Part shown: positions 1-8,866 of the stretch, one piece after another | Position numbering within the stretch: position 1 is the stretch's first letter | How the letters are laid out: each line of letters begins with the position of its first letter | NCBI RefSeq assembly: GCF_000337595.1 | Contig: NZ_AOIL01000067.1 | Coordinates: 159,206-223,205 of the forward strand | Direction: 5' to 3' | Length of the DNA stretch: 64,000 nt | Source of the DNA: Natrialba taiwanensis DSM 12281 | Lineage (GTDB): Archaea; Halobacteriota; Halobacteria; Halobacteriales; Natrialbaceae | Program-made: the position numbers and the translations under genes | The notes under the pieces: model-generated | The model's database searches: none | Told to the model about the DNA's origin: nothing | What the model saw: only the letters and a program-made list of their open reading frames with translations

Positions 1-1
1 C

Positions 2-301
2 GACGCACTCGTCGACTCTCTGCGCGCCGAACTCGTGGCCGCGGACATCTTCGATCGACTTCCAGCGCTCCTGGCGGCGGCCGTCGATGCGACAGCATCG
101 GACCTGCGGGCACGTCCCGTCCCCGCAGCGCCGTACGTCGTCGTAACGAGTCGCGGGCCGCTCCTTCGGGCGACGATCGATCCCGGAAGACTCGTCATCA
201 GATTCGACGTCTTCGAAATCGTCCGCGCTGACGGTGCCGGCCATCAACCGGAATACCACCGCGTAGATGGCGTCCGACTGCACGTTTCGCTTGAAAACTG
301 A
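2..301 (+). CDS. C-terminal part of an unrecognised haloarchaeal protein (cut by window edge)
   Basis: An open frame enters from the left edge and runs about 99 codons to a TGA at 299-301. A GTG at 35 could serve as a start, but the frame stays open to the edge and the ten codons before it look like real coding sequence, so I treat the gene as truncated. The visible part has an N-terminal helical stretch rich in Ala and Leu (DRLPALLAAAVDA), then a beta-rich half ending in VDGVRLHVSLEN. I see no catalytic motif, membrane segment or export signal, and I do not recognise the family. The next gene is on the same strand about 80 bases downstream. Confidence 0.6.
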   Translation, partial: DALVDSLRAELVAADIFDRLPALLAAAVDATASDLRARPVPAAPYVVVTSRGPLLRATIDPGRLVIRFDVFEIVRADGAGHQPEYHRVDGVRLHVSLEN

Positions 302-380
302 GCGGTTGACAGCGGGACCGCGAGTCGGAGTCGAAGACGAGTCAGCGTTTTTACGATGCAGTCGAAAACTGCTGTCGAAC

Positions 381-857
381 ATGCACCCACGCGCACAGGC
401 GTTCGCCGATCGAGCACGCGCCGAGTTCAGTTTCGAGCCGACGGTCGAGGAGTTCCCGGAGGGGACGAAGACGGCGGCAGACGCGGCGGCGGCAGTTGGC
501 TGTCGGGAGGCCCAGATCGCGAGTTCGCTCGTCTTCGACGTGGACGGCTCGCTGGTGGTGTCGGTGACGAGCGGCGCGAACCGCGTCAGCGAGGCGGCGC
601 TCGGCGAGGTCTTCGGCGTGTCGGCGGCTGCGGTGTCGATGGCCGATGCCGAGCGGATTCGAACTGAACTCGGCTGGTCGATCGGCGGTGTGCCGCCGTT
701 CTGTCACGAGCGGACGGTCCCGGTCGTGCTTGATGAGACGCTGCTCACGTTCGAGACGGTCTGGGCGGCTGCGGGGACGCCGGAGGCGGTGTTTTCGATC
801 GACCCGACGGCGTTGCAACAGTATGCAGGGGCAGAGCCGGTGGCTGTTAGTGAGTAG
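381..857 (+). CDS. YbaK/EbsC-family aminoacyl-tRNA deacylase-like protein
   Basis: A 158-residue protein resembling the YbaK/ProX family of free-standing editing domains, which hydrolyse mischarged aminoacyl-tRNAs in the cytoplasm. Visible family features are the TKTAADAAAAVGC segment near residue 30, the central strand SSLVFDVDGSLVVSVTSG with GANRVSE, and the IGGVPPF loop near residue 112. The total length fits a single domain. The frame can be read back to 267, but those 38 codons are Arg-rich and unlike the family, so I chose the ATG at 381 (MHPRAQAFADRARAEF). The tRNA substrate cannot be told from sequence. A copy of the recurrent CTGAACTCG word lies inside the gene at 664-672. Confidence 0.85.
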   Translation: MHPRAQAFADRARAEFSFEPTVEEFPEGTKTAADAAAAVGCREAQIASSLVFDVDGSLVVSVTSGANRVSEAALGEVFGVSAAAVSMADAERIRTELGWSIGGVPPFCHERTVPVVLDETLLTFETVWAAAGTPEAVFSIDPTALQQYAGAEPVAVSE

Positions 858-915
858 GCAAGAGTTCAGGTTCTCGTTTTCACCAATGGGCCCCTTGGTG
901 TGCTACCGTCGAGAA

Positions 916-984
916 GTTATTAATCCACCAGTCTGTGTGATGGCCGAATTATTAACAGAAAGGTAGTAGATAATAACATATTTA
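916..984 (+). promoter_or_regulatory. AT-rich promoter and possible metal-repressor sites of znuA
   Basis: The region before the zinc operon is much richer in A+T than its surroundings. A TATA-like CATATTTA at 977-984 lies 24-31 bases before the znuA ATG, the usual distance for a leaderless haloarchaeal transcript. Three related half-sites occur just upstream: GTTATTAAT at 916-924 and, on the other strand, GTTAATAAT within 947-956 and GTTATTATC at 969-977. They may bind a zinc-responsive repressor. The TATA call is reasonable; the operator call is inference. Confidence 0.4.
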
Positions 985-1007
985 GTCGACGGGCAATTGG
1001 TTCGGAT

Positions 1008-2081
1008 ATGGAACTCGAACGACGGACGTTCCTGGCGGCGAGTTCGGGATCACTCGCGGCCGGGGCACTGGCGGGGTGTCTCGATGACGTGGCTCGCGGG
1101 AGCGAGGGGGTCGAGTCGGGGTATGCCGCATTTTTTGCGCTGTGGGACTGGGCTGATACCATTGGTGGCGATGCGGTTACGTTCGAAAACCCGGTCGGGA
1201 CCGGCGAGGTCGGGCACGGCTGGGAGCCCGAAGCGGACTTGCTCGCGGAGATTGCAAAGAGTGATGCGTTCGTCTACCTCGATCTGCCGGAGTTCGCCTG
1301 GGCGCAGGAGGCGGCGGCAACGCTTGAGTCGGACTACGAGACGGTGGCCGTGATCGATGCGCTCGAGGGACTCGACGACGAGTTACTGGCGTGGAATCAC
1401 GAGCACGATTCCGACGAACACGAGGAGGACTCCCACGACCACGCTACCGATGAGGGAGACGACGCTGAGCACGATCACGACCACGACGACGGGGGATCTC
1501 ACGATGGGCACGACCACGGCGCCGTCGATCCCCACGCCTGGGTCGACCCGGTCCTCGCCCAGCGTCTCGTCACGACTATCGCGGACGGCCTCGCCGACGC
1601 CGATCCCGACAACGAGGAGACGTTCCGGGAGAACGCCGAAACGTACACCGACCGGCTCGCCGAACTCGACGACGAGTTCAGCGCCATCACCGGGGAAGCC
1701 GAGCACGATGTCGCCATCCTCGCCGGACACAACTCCTATCAGTACCTCGAACACCGCTACGATATCGAGGTGCACACGCCGTCCGGCGTGTCGCCGCAGG
1801 ATGAACCGAGTATCACCGATATTTCGGGGACGATCGACCGCATCGACGAACACGACATCGACACGATTCTCTACGATCGCTTCGAGGTCACGTCCGAGGA
1901 TGAACTCCCGCCACTCGCCGAGACGATCCTGGCGGAGAGCGCCGCGACGAATGCGGTCCCGGTCACGTCCGGAGAGGGGACGCTCCAGTCCTGGCAGGAG
2001 TCGGACTGGGGATACGTCGAACAAATGGAAGAGCTAAACGTTCCCGCGTTCAGAGACGCACTTGGAGCGGATCACCAGTGA
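1008..2081 (+). CDS. znuA: Zinc ABC transporter substrate-binding lipoprotein
   Basis: A 357-residue cluster 9 (ZnuA/TroA-type) metal-binding protein. It starts with a twin-arginine signal (RRTFLAASSG, residues 5-14) ending in a lipobox LAGC at 21-24, so it should be exported folded and anchored by a lipid on Cys24. Residues 131-170 form a loop of alternating His, Asp and Glu, typical of zinc rather than manganese binders and thought to capture or sense zinc. It is followed by DPHAWVDP at 174-181, which includes a likely metal ligand. GHNSYQYL and the C-terminal YDRFEV region match the second lobe. The stop overlaps the next start (GTGA at 2078-2081), so translation is coupled to znuC. Confidence 0.9.
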   Translation: MELERRTFLAASSGSLAAGALAGCLDDVARGSEGVESGYAAFFALWDWADTIGGDAVTFENPVGTGEVGHGWEPEADLLAEIAKSDAFVYLDLPEFAWAQEAAATLESDYETVAVIDALEGLDDELLAWNHEHDSDEHEEDSHDHATDEGDDAEHDHDHDDGGSHDGHDHGAVDPHAWVDPVLAQRLVTTIADGLADADPDNEETFRENAETYTDRLAELDDEFSAITGEAEHDVAILAGHNSYQYLEHRYDIEVHTPSGVSPQDEPSITDISGTIDRIDEHDIDTILYDRFEVTSEDELPPLAETILAESAATNAVPVTSGEGTLQSWQESDWGYVEQMEELNVPAFRDALGADHQ

Positions 2082-2818
2082 CCGCAGTCGTCTCTCTCGA
2101 GAACGTCACGTTCGCCTACGGCGAGCAGCCGGCCGTCCGCGACGTGTCCCTTACCGTCGATCAGGGCGACTTTCTCGGCCTCATCGGTCCGAACGGCTCC
2201 GGGAAGACGACACTCTTGCACCTCATGCTCGGTCTGCACAGTCCCGACAGCGGCTCGATCGAACTCTTCGGCGAGCCCGCCTCGGCGTTCTCCGAGGGCG
2301 AACGGATCGGCTACGTTTCCCAGCAGGCGACCAGCCGCGGCGGCACGATGCCCGTTACCGTCCGCGAGGTCGTGACGATGGGCCGGTTTGCCCACGCGGG
2401 CCACAGCCGACTGACCGAGGCAGATCACGACATCGTCACGGACGCTCTGGAGACGGTCGGTATCACCGCACTCGCCGATCGACAGGTTACGCAGCTCTCG
2501 GGCGGCCAGCGCCAGCGGGCGTTCATCGCTCGCGCGCTCGCCTCCGAGGCCGACCTGCTCGCGCTCGACGAACCGACCGTTGGCGTCGACGCCGAATCCC
2601 GTGACGAGTTCTACCAGTTGCTCGACTCGCTCAACGACTCGGGCATCACGATCATCCTCATCGAACACGATATCGGCGTCGTCACCGACCGGGCGAACCG
2701 TATCGCCTGTCTCAACACGGAGCTATACCACCACGGCGATACCGAATCGTTCGTCGAGAGCGACGCGCTCACGGAGGCCTACGGGACGACCGGGCACGTC
2801 GTCGAACACCATCATTAG
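2078..2818 (+). CDS. znuC: Zinc ABC transporter ATP-binding protein
   Basis: A 246-residue ABC ATPase powering zinc import with ZnuA and ZnuB. Walker A is GPNGSGKTT (37-45), the signature is LSGGQRQR (about 139-146), Walker B is LLALDEPT (about 160), and the H-loop is LIEHD (about 197). The C-terminus ends in His-Glu-His-His-His, unusual for the ATPase itself and perhaps another metal contact. The GTG start at 2078 overlaps the znuA stop. The length is usual for the family. The assignment to zinc rests mainly on the His-rich ZnuA next door. Confidence 0.9.
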   Translation: MTAVVSLENVTFAYGEQPAVRDVSLTVDQGDFLGLIGPNGSGKTTLLHLMLGLHSPDSGSIELFGEPASAFSEGERIGYVSQQATSRGGTMPVTVREVVTMGRFAHAGHSRLTEADHDIVTDALETVGITALADRQVTQLSGGQRQRAFIARALASEADLLALDEPTVGVDAESRDEFYQLLDSLNDSGITIILIEHDIGVVTDRANRIACLNTELYHHGDTESFVESDALTEAYGTTGHVVEHHH

Positions 2819-2930
2819 TCGATCGAATGCTGGAGTTCACATCGCTCATTGACAGAGAGACCGATACTGACACTGACGCCAACGCCGACCCGACACGACA
2901 ACCGACACCACTGACACACACCACACACGG

Positions 2931-3941
2931 ATGCACGACACCAGACGACGACTCGAACTCGGCGGAATCGCCCTGACCGGCTTGCTCGCCGTCACGATGC
3001 TCGGATTTCTCACCCTCGATTGGCTACAGGAGTATCCGTACGCGTCGGCGCTGTACGAGCAGTTCCGGATCGCCGGACGGTTGCTGGACTACTACCTCGG
3101 GACGAACGTCTTCTCTCATCCCTACCTGTGGCGGTCGATGGCGACGGGTGTTCTCATCGGCGTCGTCGGGCCGCTGGTCGGGACCTATCTCGTCCACCGC
3201 GAGATGGCACTGATCGGCGAAACGCTCGCGCACACGGCGTTCGCCGGCGTCGCGATCGGACTGTTGTTCAGTTCGACGACGGACTGGAGCGGCTCGCTCT
3301 TGCTCGTCGCGCTCGTCGTCGGGATCCTCGGTGCACTCGGCGTGCAGTGGCTCACCGAACGCACGGACACGTACGGCGACGTGCCGATCGCGATCATGCT
3401 CACCGGCAGTTTCGCCGTCGGCACGCTCATCATCAGCTACGGACGCGGACTCACGGGGCTTAACATCCAGAACTTTCTCTTCGGCAATCTCTCCGTGATC
3501 ACGCCCTCCGGAGCGCGGCTGATGGGAATTCTGAGCGTCGTCGTCGTGGCAGTCGTCGCGGTGACGTACAAGCAACTGCTCTTTATCACGTTCGACGAGC
3601 AGGCCGCTCGCGTCGCCCGGCTGAACGTTACCTGGTACAACACGCTGTTGATCGTGATGACGGCCGTCGTCGTCGTCGGCGCGATGCAGGTCCTCGGCGT
3701 GATCCTCGTCGCGGCGATGCTCGTCATTCCCGTTGCAGCCGCAACGCAACTCGCACACAGTTTCCGCGAGACGCTGTATCTCTCGATCCTCTTCGGCCAG
3801 GTCTCGATCATCGGAGGCTTCGCGCTCTCGATCTCTCAGAGCCTTCCCGCCGGCGGCTCGATCGTCGTCGTCGGAATCGCCGCCTACCTGCTCGCCGTTC
3901 TCGTTTCGGACCGATCCGCAGCTGCGGTTTCAGTTCACTGA
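2931..3941 (+). CDS. znuB: Zinc ABC transporter permease (ZnuB/TroC type)
   Basis: A 336-residue membrane permease of the ABC-3 family, with about eight or nine hydrophobic segments. The conserved core includes GPLVGTYLVHREMALIGE (about 84-101), the family hallmark near the coupling region, and TFDEQAARVA (about 219). The ATG at 2931 follows 112 bases after znuC, a larger gap than between znuA and znuC. That gap is a low-complexity run of GAYACY and ACACCAC units with no gene, so an internal promoter or loose coupling is possible. ZnuB would form the membrane channel of the importer. Confidence 0.9.
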   Translation: MHDTRRRLELGGIALTGLLAVTMLGFLTLDWLQEYPYASALYEQFRIAGRLLDYYLGTNVFSHPYLWRSMATGVLIGVVGPLVGTYLVHREMALIGETLAHTAFAGVAIGLLFSSTTDWSGSLLLVALVVGILGALGVQWLTERTDTYGDVPIAIMLTGSFAVGTLIISYGRGLTGLNIQNFLFGNLSVITPSGARLMGILSVVVVAVVAVTYKQLLFITFDEQAARVARLNVTWYNTLLIVMTAVVVVGAMQVLGVILVAAMLVIPVAAATQLAHSFRETLYLSILFGQVSIIGGFALSISQSLPAGGSIVVVGIAAYLLAVLVSDRSAAAVSVH

Positions 3942-4088
3942 CTACCGGCACTATTCCCGTTCACTGTCCTGGTTACCGCCGATTCGTCTCGTCAGCAGTC
4001 ACCGTCGCGTTTCGATTCAGTACCGCTCATCACCAGTCGGTGGGAACGCACCCTACGTTTAACACGACTCTCGGCGAATTCACTCACG

Positions 4089-6188
4089 ATGGGACGGTTA
4101 TCCGAGCTGTTCGCACCCGATACCGTCGGCGTGATTGGCGCAACCGACCGCGAGGGCGCAGTCGGCCGCGCGATCCTCGAAAACCTGCGCGACGAGTTCA
4201 GCGGCGAGGTCGTGCCGATCAATCCGAGCCACGACACGGTGCTTGGTATCGATGCATATTCGGACGTGAAGAGCGCGCCGGCACTCGATCTGGCGGTCGT
4301 CGTCGTCCCGCCGCCCGTCGTCCTCGAGACGCTTCGTGAACTCGGCGAGTCGGGGACCGAACACGTCGTCGTCATCACGGCGGGGTTCGCCGAGACGGGT
4401 GGCGAGGGAGCCGACCGGGAGCGAGAACTCCGTGAGATCGCCGCCGAGTACGCCCTCAATATCGTCGGTCCGAACAGTCTCGGCGTGATGTCGACGCCGG
4501 TCGACCTGAACGCGACGTTCGGGCCGGAGGGCGCGCTGGACGGCTCCATCTCGTTCATGAGCCAGTCGGGGGCGTTCATCACGGCCGTCCTCGACTGGGC
4601 GAACGAGCAGGGGATCGGCTTTCAGGACGTCGTCTCGCTCGGCAACAAGACGGTGCTCGACGAGACGGACTTCGTCCGCGAGTGGGGCGACGATCCGGAG
4701 ACGGACGTCGTCATCGGCTATCTCGAAGACATCGACGCCGGCGACGAGTTCATCCGGACGGCTCGCGAGGTCACCGACGACACGCCGATCGTGCTCGTCA
4801 AGTCGGGTCGAACCGACGCGGGGGCGCAGGCGGCCTCCTCGCACACGGGCGCGATCGCCGGGAGCGAACGGGCCTACAAGGCCGGGCTGGAACAGGCCGG
4901 CGTCCTGCGAGCGAACTCGGTCCAGGAGCTGTTCGATGCGGCACGGGCGCTCTCGGGGCTGCCGGAGCCCGACACCGACGGGGTCGCCGTCGTGACGAAC
5001 GCGGGCGGGCCGGGCGTGTTGACCACCGATGCGGTCGGCGACTCGACGCTGGGGATGGCCGAGTTCAGCGACGAGACGATCGCGGCGCTGACCGAGGCGA
5101 TGCCCGATGAGGCGAACGTCTACAACCCGATCGACGCGATCGGGGACGCGGATTCCGACCGTTTCGGCGACGCGCTCGAACTCGCGCTCGACGATCCGAA
5201 CGTCGGCAGCGCGGTCGTCGTCAGCGCCCCGACGGCGGTGATCGAGTACGACGAACTCGCCGAGGTCGTCATCGAGAAGTGCGAGAAGTTCGACAAGCCC
5301 GTCGTCACCTGTATGATGGGTGGCGAGCGGGCTCGCAATGCCGAGTCGGTGCTTCGCGAGTTCGGGATTCCGAACTACTTCGACCCGGCCCGGGCGGTCG
5401 GCGGACTCGACGCGCTCGCGCGGTACCGGGATATTCGCGACCGGACGGTCGACGAACCGGAGCGGTTCGACGTCGATCGCGAGCGAGCCCGAGAGATTTT
5501 AAAGCGAGTCGAGCGTCGAGACGACAACCGCCTCGGCATCGAATCGATGGAGTTGCTCGAGGCCTACGGCATCCCGACGCCGCCGGGCGAGATCGTCGAC
5601 GATCCAGCCCGCGCTCGCGAAGTCGCCGAGGGTATCGAGGGCGATGTCGTCATGAAGATCGTCAGCCCGGACATCACCCACAAGTCCGACATCGGCGGCG
5701 TGAAAGTCGGCGTGAGCGACGATGAGGTGTACGACGCCTACGAAGACGTGGTCGCCAGAGCGCGCAACTACCAGCCCGATGCGACGATCCTCGGTGTACA
5801 GGTTCAGGCGATGCTCGATCTCGAAGAGACGACCGAGACCATCGTCGGGATGAACCGCGATCCGCAGTTCGGGCCGCTCTTGCTGTTCGGCCTTGGCGGC
5901 ATCTTCGTCGAAGTTCTCGAGGATACGTCGGTTCGCGTCGCTCCGATCGGCGAGCGCGGGGCCCGCGAGATGATCGACGAGATTCGGGCGGCCCCGCTGT
6001 TGCGCGGCGCGCGCGGTCGCGAGCCGGCAGCAACCGACGCTATCGTCGAAACGATCCAGCGACTCTCCCAGCTGGTGACCGACTTCCCGGCGATTCTCGA
6101 ACTCGACGTGAACCCGCTCGTCGCCGGCCCGGACGGCGTACAGGCGATCGACCTGCGATTGACCGTCGACACGGAGGAACTCCGATGA
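4089..6188 (+). CDS. acd: ADP-forming acetate/acyl-CoA synthetase, fused alpha-beta
   Basis: A 699-residue NDP-forming acyl-CoA synthetase that interconverts acyl-CoA, ADP and phosphate with acid, CoA and ATP. In haloarchaea this enzyme makes ATP from acetyl-CoA during overflow metabolism. The alpha part (about 1-450) has the CoA-binding start TVGVIGATDREGAVGRAI, GPNSLGVM, and SHTGAIAGSE with the likely phosphorylated histidine. The beta part (about 470-699) is an ATP-grasp domain with HKSDIGGVKVGV and the tail LDVNPLVAGPDGVQAID. A weak TATA-like GTTTAACAC lies about 30 bases upstream. The last codons overlap the next gene by ATGA, suggesting a functional pair. Confidence 0.9.
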   Translation: MGRLSELFAPDTVGVIGATDREGAVGRAILENLRDEFSGEVVPINPSHDTVLGIDAYSDVKSAPALDLAVVVVPPPVVLETLRELGESGTEHVVVITAGFAETGGEGADRERELREIAAEYALNIVGPNSLGVMSTPVDLNATFGPEGALDGSISFMSQSGAFITAVLDWANEQGIGFQDVVSLGNKTVLDETDFVREWGDDPETDVVIGYLEDIDAGDEFIRTAREVTDDTPIVLVKSGRTDAGAQAASSHTGAIAGSERAYKAGLEQAGVLRANSVQELFDAARALSGLPEPDTDGVAVVTNAGGPGVLTTDAVGDSTLGMAEFSDETIAALTEAMPDEANVYNPIDAIGDADSDRFGDALELALDDPNVGSAVVVSAPTAVIEYDELAEVVIEKCEKFDKPVVTCMMGGERARNAESVLREFGIPNYFDPARAVGGLDALARYRDIRDRTVDEPERFDVDRERAREILKRVERRDDNRLGIESMELLEAYGIPTPPGEIVDDPARAREVAEGIEGDVVMKIVSPDITHKSDIGGVKVGVSDDEVYDAYEDVVARARNYQPDATILGVQVQAMLDLEETTETIVGMNRDPQFGPLLLFGLGGIFVEVLEDTSVRVAPIGERGAREMIDEIRAAPLLRGARGREPAATDAIVETIQRLSQLVTDFPAILELDVNPLVAGPDGVQAIDLRLTVDTEELR

Positions 6189-7366
6189 CTGATACTGATA
6201 CCGATACCGACACCGACATCGACACCAACACCAATACTGACACCGGAACTGAAACTGAACTCGACGCGGACGCCACGACGACTGAAGTCGGGACCGATAC
6301 CGATACTGAGACGCTCCTCGTCGCCTCACTCGAGGAAAGCACCGGCAAAACCGCGATCACACTGGCACTTGCCCGCCTCGCACAGGATCGCGGTGAACGG
6401 GTCGGCTACATGAAGCCGAAGGGCACTCGCCTGCAGAGCAACGTCGGCAAGACCCTCGACGAAGATCCGTTGCTCGCGCGCGAACTCCTCGACATCGACG
6501 CCGAGATGCACGACTTAGAACCCGTCGTCTACTCGCCGACGTTCATCGAGCAGGCCATCCGAGGACGCGAGGACCCCGCTGAATTGCGCGAGCGGGTCGT
6601 CGAAGCCTACGAGACGCTCGCCGCGGACTGCGATCGCATGTTTCTCGAGGGCGGCGGCCAGTACGACCTCGGCGGGATCGTCGATCTCACCGATGCCGAT
6701 ATTGGGACAGTCCTCGATGCCAGCATCGTCCTCGTCTCTCCCTACGAGAAACCCGGCGACATCGACACCGTTCTCACCGCCGCCGACGCGTTCGGTGATC
6801 GCCTCGCCGGCGTCGTCTTCAACCGCGTCTCTGACGTTGCCTACGACCAACTCGAAACCGACGTCGTCCCCTTCCTCGAAGGTCACGGCGTTCCCGTCGC
6901 CGGAATCATCCCCAGCGAACGGTCCCTCTCCGGCGTCACCGTCGCCGACCTTGCGGACGAACTCGGTGGGACACTCGTCGCCGAAGCCGGCACCGACAGC
7001 TACGTCGAGCGCTTCGCCGTCGGTGCAATGGGTGCCGACAGCGCCCTGCGATACTTCCGGCGAACGAAAGACGCCGCCGTCATCACCGGCGGCGACCGGG
7101 CCGAGATACACACTGCAGCGCTCGAAGCCCCCGGCGTCAAGTGTCTCATCCTGACCGGCGGCCACCGCCCATCCGGCGCTATCATCGGCGAGGCAACCGA
7201 GCGAGAGATCCCGATCATCTCCGTCCAGACCGACACCCTCACGACCGTCGAACGCGCCGAAGATATCGTCCGAAGCGGTCGAACGCGCGATGCCGCGACG
7301 GTCGACCGGATGGAGACACTGCTCGCCGATCATACCTCAGTCACGTCGCTGCTCGACTCGACCTAA
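6185..7366 (+). CDS. P-loop/DRTGG-domain phosphotransacetylase-like protein
   Basis: A 393-residue protein matching the N-terminal half of long phosphotransacetylases. It has a BioD-like P-loop domain starting at about residue 40 with EESTGKTAITLALARL, EGGGQYDLGG (about 157) and FNRVSD, then a DRTGG-type domain in the last third (ITGGDRAEIHTAALEAPGVK). The catalytic acyltransferase domain is absent, so a regulatory role or a role as a partner subunit is more likely than acetyl transfer. Coupling to the acyl-CoA synthetase (ATGA overlap) supports a role in acyl-CoA/acetate metabolism. The first 40 residues are almost only Thr, Asp, Asn and Glu in TD/TE pairs, encoded by a GAYACY repeat, and are likely a disordered variable tail. 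Confidence 0.8.
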   Translation: MTDTDTDTDTDIDTNTNTDTGTETELDADATTTEVGTDTDTETLLVASLEESTGKTAITLALARLAQDRGERVGYMKPKGTRLQSNVGKTLDEDPLLARELLDIDAEMHDLEPVVYSPTFIEQAIRGREDPAELRERVVEAYETLAADCDRMFLEGGGQYDLGGIVDLTDADIGTVLDASIVLVSPYEKPGDIDTVLTAADAFGDRLAGVVFNRVSDVAYDQLETDVVPFLEGHGVPVAGIIPSERSLSGVTVADLADELGGTLVAEAGTDSYVERFAVGAMGADSALRYFRRTKDAAVITGGDRAEIHTAALEAPGVKCLILTGGHRPSGAIIGEATEREIPIISVQTDTLTTVERAEDIVRSGRTRDAATVDRMETLLADHTSVTSLLDST

Positions 7367-7386
7367 GCCATCCTGTGAGGAAAATC

Positions 7387-7419
7387 CCTGGCGCGTCGTC
7401 GGGCAGCCCACACGCCAGG
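7387..7419 (+). other. Stem-loop downstream of the acyl-CoA synthetase operon
   Basis: CCTGGCG at 7387-7393 pairs with CGCCAGG at 7413-7419, and the stem extends three pairs inward with one mismatch. A small GGGC/GCCC hairpin sits in the loop. It begins 20 bases after the stop of the DRTGG protein. No long T run follows, so it could be an RNA-stabilising end or terminator rather than a classic T-rich terminator. The rest of the 7367-7681 gap holds no convincing gene. Confidence 0.4.
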
Positions 7420-7532
7420 ATCTGCCGGTTTGTCAGAGGCACCCCGGCACTGACCGTTGTTCTCGAACTCTTATCCCTTCATCTGTCGAAATCTGACCCA
7501 GGCCATTCTTCTTCGACTTAACTGTTTCCGTG

Positions 7533-7543
7533 TTTTATATACT
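7533..7543. promoter_or_regulatory. Strong TATA-like box without an obvious gene
   Basis: TTTTATATACT stands out in the 315-base gap 7367-7681. Nothing reads as a gene within 60 bases on the plus strand. On the minus strand the nearest ATG opens only ten codons. It may drive a long leader for the FilR1-like gene or an unannotated small RNA. A copy of the CGAGTTCAG word follows at 7555-7563. Confidence 0.35.
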
Positions 7544-7652
7544 AGTGGACGATTCGAGTTCAGATAGTTCGTTCCAGCGGACCACGATTCACCCGACTGC
7601 GCCCCTGTCTTCAAACATTGCCTGATAGCACCGACCGCAATCGGTCACCAGC

Positions 7653-7660
7653 CTTATACC
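7653..7660 (+). promoter_or_regulatory. TATA box of the FilR1-like regulator gene
   Basis: CTTATACC ends 22 bases before the ATG at 7682, close to the spacing expected for a leaderless haloarchaeal transcript. No ribosome-binding sequence precedes the ATG, which fits. Confidence 0.45.
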
Positions 7661-7681
7661 GCTGTCACCCGACAACTCCCT

Positions 7682-8767
7682 ATGGTCGGAGCGCCGCGAT
7701 TGCTCGCCCTCGTGGACCGACGCGAATCGCTACTCCGCCACCTCGTAACCACTCCCGCCCACCCCAGCGACCTCGCCGCCGCACTCGAGTGCTCCCGTTC
7801 GACGGTCGACAGAGCCCTCTCGGAACTCCAAGATGCCACCCTGGTCGAACGCGACCCCGATCGGAGTTCGTATCACCTCACCGTCGCCGGTGAACTCGCA
7901 CTCGAAGAGTTCAGCCAGTTTTCGATGCGACTCGAGCGGACAGCGGCTGCGAGCAGCCTGCTTGCATCGCTGCCGACTGACGGCGATTGCTGGCTGCCGT
8001 GGCAATTCCTCGACGCGGCGACCGTCGTCACGAACGCCCGCGACCCTGCACGACTTGCAGCGTCGCTTCCGCCGGGAATCGACCGGCAGACGCTGCGAAC
8101 TCACGCTGATTGTACCGGCGATTCGGATGGAGAGAGCACGACTGGGAGCGACCTTTCAACCCGGACGCTCGAAGCGCTGCTTGACCTCGGACACAGTCCA
8201 CACCATCGGGTGCTCGTCCCCGGCCCCATGCCCTGTCTCGCCAGCGCCTACCGCGCCACGGCTCCTCCGACTCCGGTCGCAGCCGCTCCCGACGACGCTG
8301 AACCCACTCGCCGTGAACTCGAGATTATCGGCCCCAGTGCAGTCATCCAGGGCCTGCTCACCGAGTTCCAGACGGCCACCGCCGACGCCCTTTCGAGGGG
8401 CAATCTTTCCCTTCACGAACTCGAATCAGTACAGATACCACCGTATGGGTTGGTCGTCATCACGTGGGAGACAGCGACTGCCATCGGGGCAGCCGAGACG
8501 CCCAAGACGCCCGAGACATCCAAAACACCCGTAACTACTGACTCGACCGCCGGCAGTCCGTCCTCCGCTCGCCGCCCCTCCTCACCGGCGTCGGCCACCC
8601 GCTCATCGTCGCCAGCCACTGAACTCGTGATCCTCCTCGTCTGTCCCGACACCGAACTCGAGGGCTTGCTCGTCGCGACGACTCACGAGGCGTGTACGTG
8701 GGCTCGGGAGTTGATCGAGTCAAGGAAAAAGGCAGCACAACCGCTATCAACGCCCTCTCCGGAGTGA
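7682..8767 (+). CDS. FilR1-type winged-helix transcriptional regulator
   Basis: A 361-residue cytoplasmic DNA-binding protein. Residues about 8-75 form a winged helix: SLLRHLVTTPAHPSDLAAAL, then the recognition helix CSRSTVDRALSELQD and a wing at RDPDRSSYHLT. The middle (about 130-260) resembles the FilR1 ligand-binding domain, with HHRVLVPGPMP and IIGPSAVIQGLLTEF. The family regulates carbon and methane metabolism genes in methanogens; in haloarchaea the ligands are mostly unknown. A Thr/Pro/Ser-rich linker at about 275-315 interrupts the C-terminal part and looks like a species-specific insertion. Its place after the acyl-CoA synthetase pair makes those genes possible targets, but this is inference. 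Confidence 0.7.
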   Translation: MVGAPRLLALVDRRESLLRHLVTTPAHPSDLAAALECSRSTVDRALSELQDATLVERDPDRSSYHLTVAGELALEEFSQFSMRLERTAAASSLLASLPTDGDCWLPWQFLDAATVVTNARDPARLAASLPPGIDRQTLRTHADCTGDSDGESTTGSDLSTRTLEALLDLGHSPHHRVLVPGPMPCLASAYRATAPPTPVAAAPDDAEPTRRELEIIGPSAVIQGLLTEFQTATADALSRGNLSLHELESVQIPPYGLVVITWETATAIGAAETPKTPETSKTPVTTDSTAGSPSSARRPSSPASATRSSSPATELVILLVCPDTELEGLLVATTHEACTWARELIESRKKAAQPLSTPSPE

Positions 8768-8866
8768 TGGGTGTGGGTAACTACCACGACCACGAGCACG
8801 AGTTCGTCAGCGAGTGACTGTCGCGTCTGACCAACAATTAAGAGTTAGCCGCGCATGGACCCAGAC

